From the NCBI GenBank assembly GCA_037139695.1, contig JBAXFX010000025.1:1-16328 (forward strand): a stretch of 16,328 bases of DNA. The letters run 5' to 3'. The notes under the pieces are model-generated. The model was not told the origin of the DNA, did no database searches, and saw only the letters and a program-made list of their open reading frames with translations. Shown piece after piece: positions 15,265 through 16,328 of the stretch (position 1 is the stretch's first letter; every line of letters begins with the position of its first letter). The translations under genes were made by a program, and so were the position numbers. Source of the stretch: JAAXTX01 sp037139695 (GTDB taxonomy: Bacteria; Patescibacteriota; Minisyncoccia; Moranbacterales; UBA1568).

Positions 15265-15705
15265 TCAACGGAGAATTTCGGCAATCAGATCAGTGAGTAC
15301 GCGATGTTGCGGATACCGATCAAGGAGCGACATGGAATACCCTTTCCGGGAACCTATCCCCCTCCCGACACGACGAGATTTTTTCGTCTGACTCCGGATC
15401 AGATCAGCAAGCCAGATATCTCGATTATCGTTACCAGAGTGAAGCCAACGATCAACTCCGTATATCGTCCGAATTCCAACGCCAAGCTCCCGACGAATAT
15501 CCTCAATCGTCGTCCTTTCCTGTAACATCCGTTCAGCGATCTGGAAGCGTCGCGAAAGCATAAGTGCTTCGCTCGGAGTAAGAATACCAAGAAGAAAATC
15601 TATCGTCTCCGTTTTCGTCTTCAGATTCGTAACCAAATCAAGAAATCCGGACACCGCCCTTTCCCGATCCTGTTTTGACATTGACGATGGTTTCACTTTA
15701 GCCAT
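15265..15705 (-). CDS. TrpR/YerC-YecD family transcriptional repressor
   Basis: This 146-residue protein contains a Trp-repressor-like fold (PF01371 / YerC-YecD type) at about residues 33-97: the helix FLLGILTPSEALMLSRRFQI, the helix-turn-helix TTIEDIRRELGVGIRTIYGV (65-84) and the following RWLHSG. A basic C-terminal extension of about 45 residues (from SQTKKSRRVGRG) exceeds the roughly 100-residue family norm. I chose the ATG at 15705 (MAKVKPSS), with AGGA nine bases upstream. An in-frame ATG at 15729 adds eight residues without support. No trp genes are in the window, so tryptophan need not be the effector. A palindrome 59 bp upstream, identical to two others nearby, points to autoregulation. 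Confidence 0.85.
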   Translation of the reverse strand: MAKVKPSSMSKQDRERAVSGFLDLVTNLKTKTETIDFLLGILTPSEALMLSRRFQIAERMLQERTTIEDIRRELGVGIRTIYGVDRWLHSGNDNRDIWLADLIRSQTKKSRRVGRGIGSRKGYSMSLLDRYPQHRVLTDLIAEILR

Positions 15706-15763
15706 ATATTTTATCCTATCATAATACATCTCAGCATATCGCGCCTACACATCCTTTCAGACC

Positions 15764-15795
15764 ATTATTACCATATTATATAATATGGTAATAAT
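15764..15795. promoter_or_regulatory. Operator-like palindrome, copy 3 (32 bp perfect)
   Basis: A 32-bp perfect palindrome centred between 15779 and 15780, sharing the same 28-bp core (15766-15793) as copies 1 and 2. It lies upstream of the TrpR-like gene, with TATAAT on the minus strand at 15780-15775, a predicted start near 15768 and a leader of about 63 nt. Its presence before the first gene of the group, where no upstream gene ends, argues for an operator rather than a terminator. Nothing else was found between here and the repeat at 15916. Confidence 0.75.
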
Positions 15796-15915
15796 ATTGA
15801 ATAGGTGCATAGGAATACATTCAGCGGATTCCGTATGCTACAAGTGCTCCAGCTTCCTAAAATATCTTCTTCGCTTTTTCTCGCTGCAAGTCACAAGGCT
15901 GTTGATATGAAAATA

Positions 15916-16279
15916 GGCACTGGTTCCCGATTCGGTGGCTGAGAATCCCTCTTTGCTACTAAGATAAGCACAGAATCGATGTTTTATATTTTTGTAAAAA
16001 ATGCTCAATCCGCAGTCACAAATCCCCCTTGCCCTCTCTTTTTCGGAGAGGGCAATCCCCCTTTCCGAAAGGGGGAGACTCACTTATTTTCACTGGTACT
16101 CTGATCGATATCTCCCTTTCGAAAAAAGAACCGAGTCTTCGAGACACGTCGTTTACGAACGACGGTGCCGAGGGGACCGCGTGCCGCCAAAGCTTTTAGC
16201 GGAGGCGCAGGGTTTTGTGCTTGATCGGTCGAAGTCAGCATATCGTTTTTAAGGATATGTCGAGTAAGATATCTTTAAG
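15916..16279 (-). mobile_element. MITE-like non-coding repeat, right copy (inverted)
   Basis: Inverted, closely similar copy of 108-410. The inner end again begins GGCACTGGTTCCCGAT, and the outer similarity ends at the sequence matching CTTAAAGATAT (16269-16279). The C/G-rich hairpins are conserved (GCCCTCTC/GAGAGGGC around 16031-16053). It carries about 65-70 bp absent from the left copy (about 16145-16215), including the perfect hairpin CGTCGTT-TACG-AACGACG. The outer terminal inverted repeat seen at 77-96 is not visible here before the window ends. The 622 bases from 15706 to 16328 hold no gene I can support. Confidence 0.6.
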
Positions 16280-16328
16280 TATCTATCTCAAATCTCAACG
16301 CCTATATAAGGCAAAAAATCCGCTTGCC

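Noticed and set aside
1..16328. CRISPR array, tRNA or rRNA genes, prophage module
   Set aside because: No regularly spaced direct repeats of 24-40 bp, no tRNA cloverleaf or rRNA signatures were found by eye. The single holin-superfamily protein has no lysis or structural phage genes beside it.

Overview
The window looks like a chromosomal piece of a bacterium from the Candidate Phyla Radiation (Patescibacteria, perhaps a Parcubacteria-type lineage). This is inferred from several features: compact single-strand gene order, many starts without a Shine-Dalgarno sequence, several unrecognised membrane proteins, and housekeeping genes scattered among accessory ones. I could not test the placement by homology search. 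Every convincing protein gene, and the RNase P RNA, lies on the minus strand, so transcription runs from the high coordinates to the low ones.

The layout, in order of transcription, starts with a TrpR/YerC-YecD-type repressor (15265-15705) and a small RBBP9-like alpha/beta hydrolase (14558-15178). Next come a secreted 1034-residue protein that joins a beta-helix-like region to an LCAT/PGAP1-like lipase fold (11359-14463) and a 143-residue four-helix membrane protein (10897-11328). These are followed by a UPF0104/LPG-synthase-TM family membrane protein (9658-10710), a 142-residue unknown (8961-9389) and a 394-residue membrane protein of unknown function with its own strong promoter and terminator (7599-8783). 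Then come pheS and pheT (6975 to 3479), rnpB (about 3386-3009) and a polyprenyl-phosphate sugar phosphotransferase (1553-2974). The last two are queH (917-1465) and a four-helix PF04020 'phage holin superfamily IV' membrane protein (426-785).

The most striking feature is an identical, perfectly palindromic 28-bp sequence present three times: 860-887, 15222-15249 and 15766-15793. Each copy lies 44 to 75 bp upstream of a minus-strand start codon: the holin-like gene, the RBBP9-like hydrolase and the TrpR-like gene itself. The centre of each copy contains TATAAT on both strands. The simplest reading is an autoregulated TrpR-family repressor with a small local regulon of a hydrolase and a membrane protein, with no tryptophan biosynthesis genes in sight.

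The window is bracketed by two inverted copies of a non-coding repeat of about 300-360 bp (77-410 and 15916-16279). The left copy has 21-bp imperfect terminal inverted repeats, like a MITE. The 586-bp gap between the pheST promoter and the 394-residue gene holds 8-bp periodic TTAA repeats and a possible short plus-strand RNA with an extended -10 promoter and a terminator hairpin.
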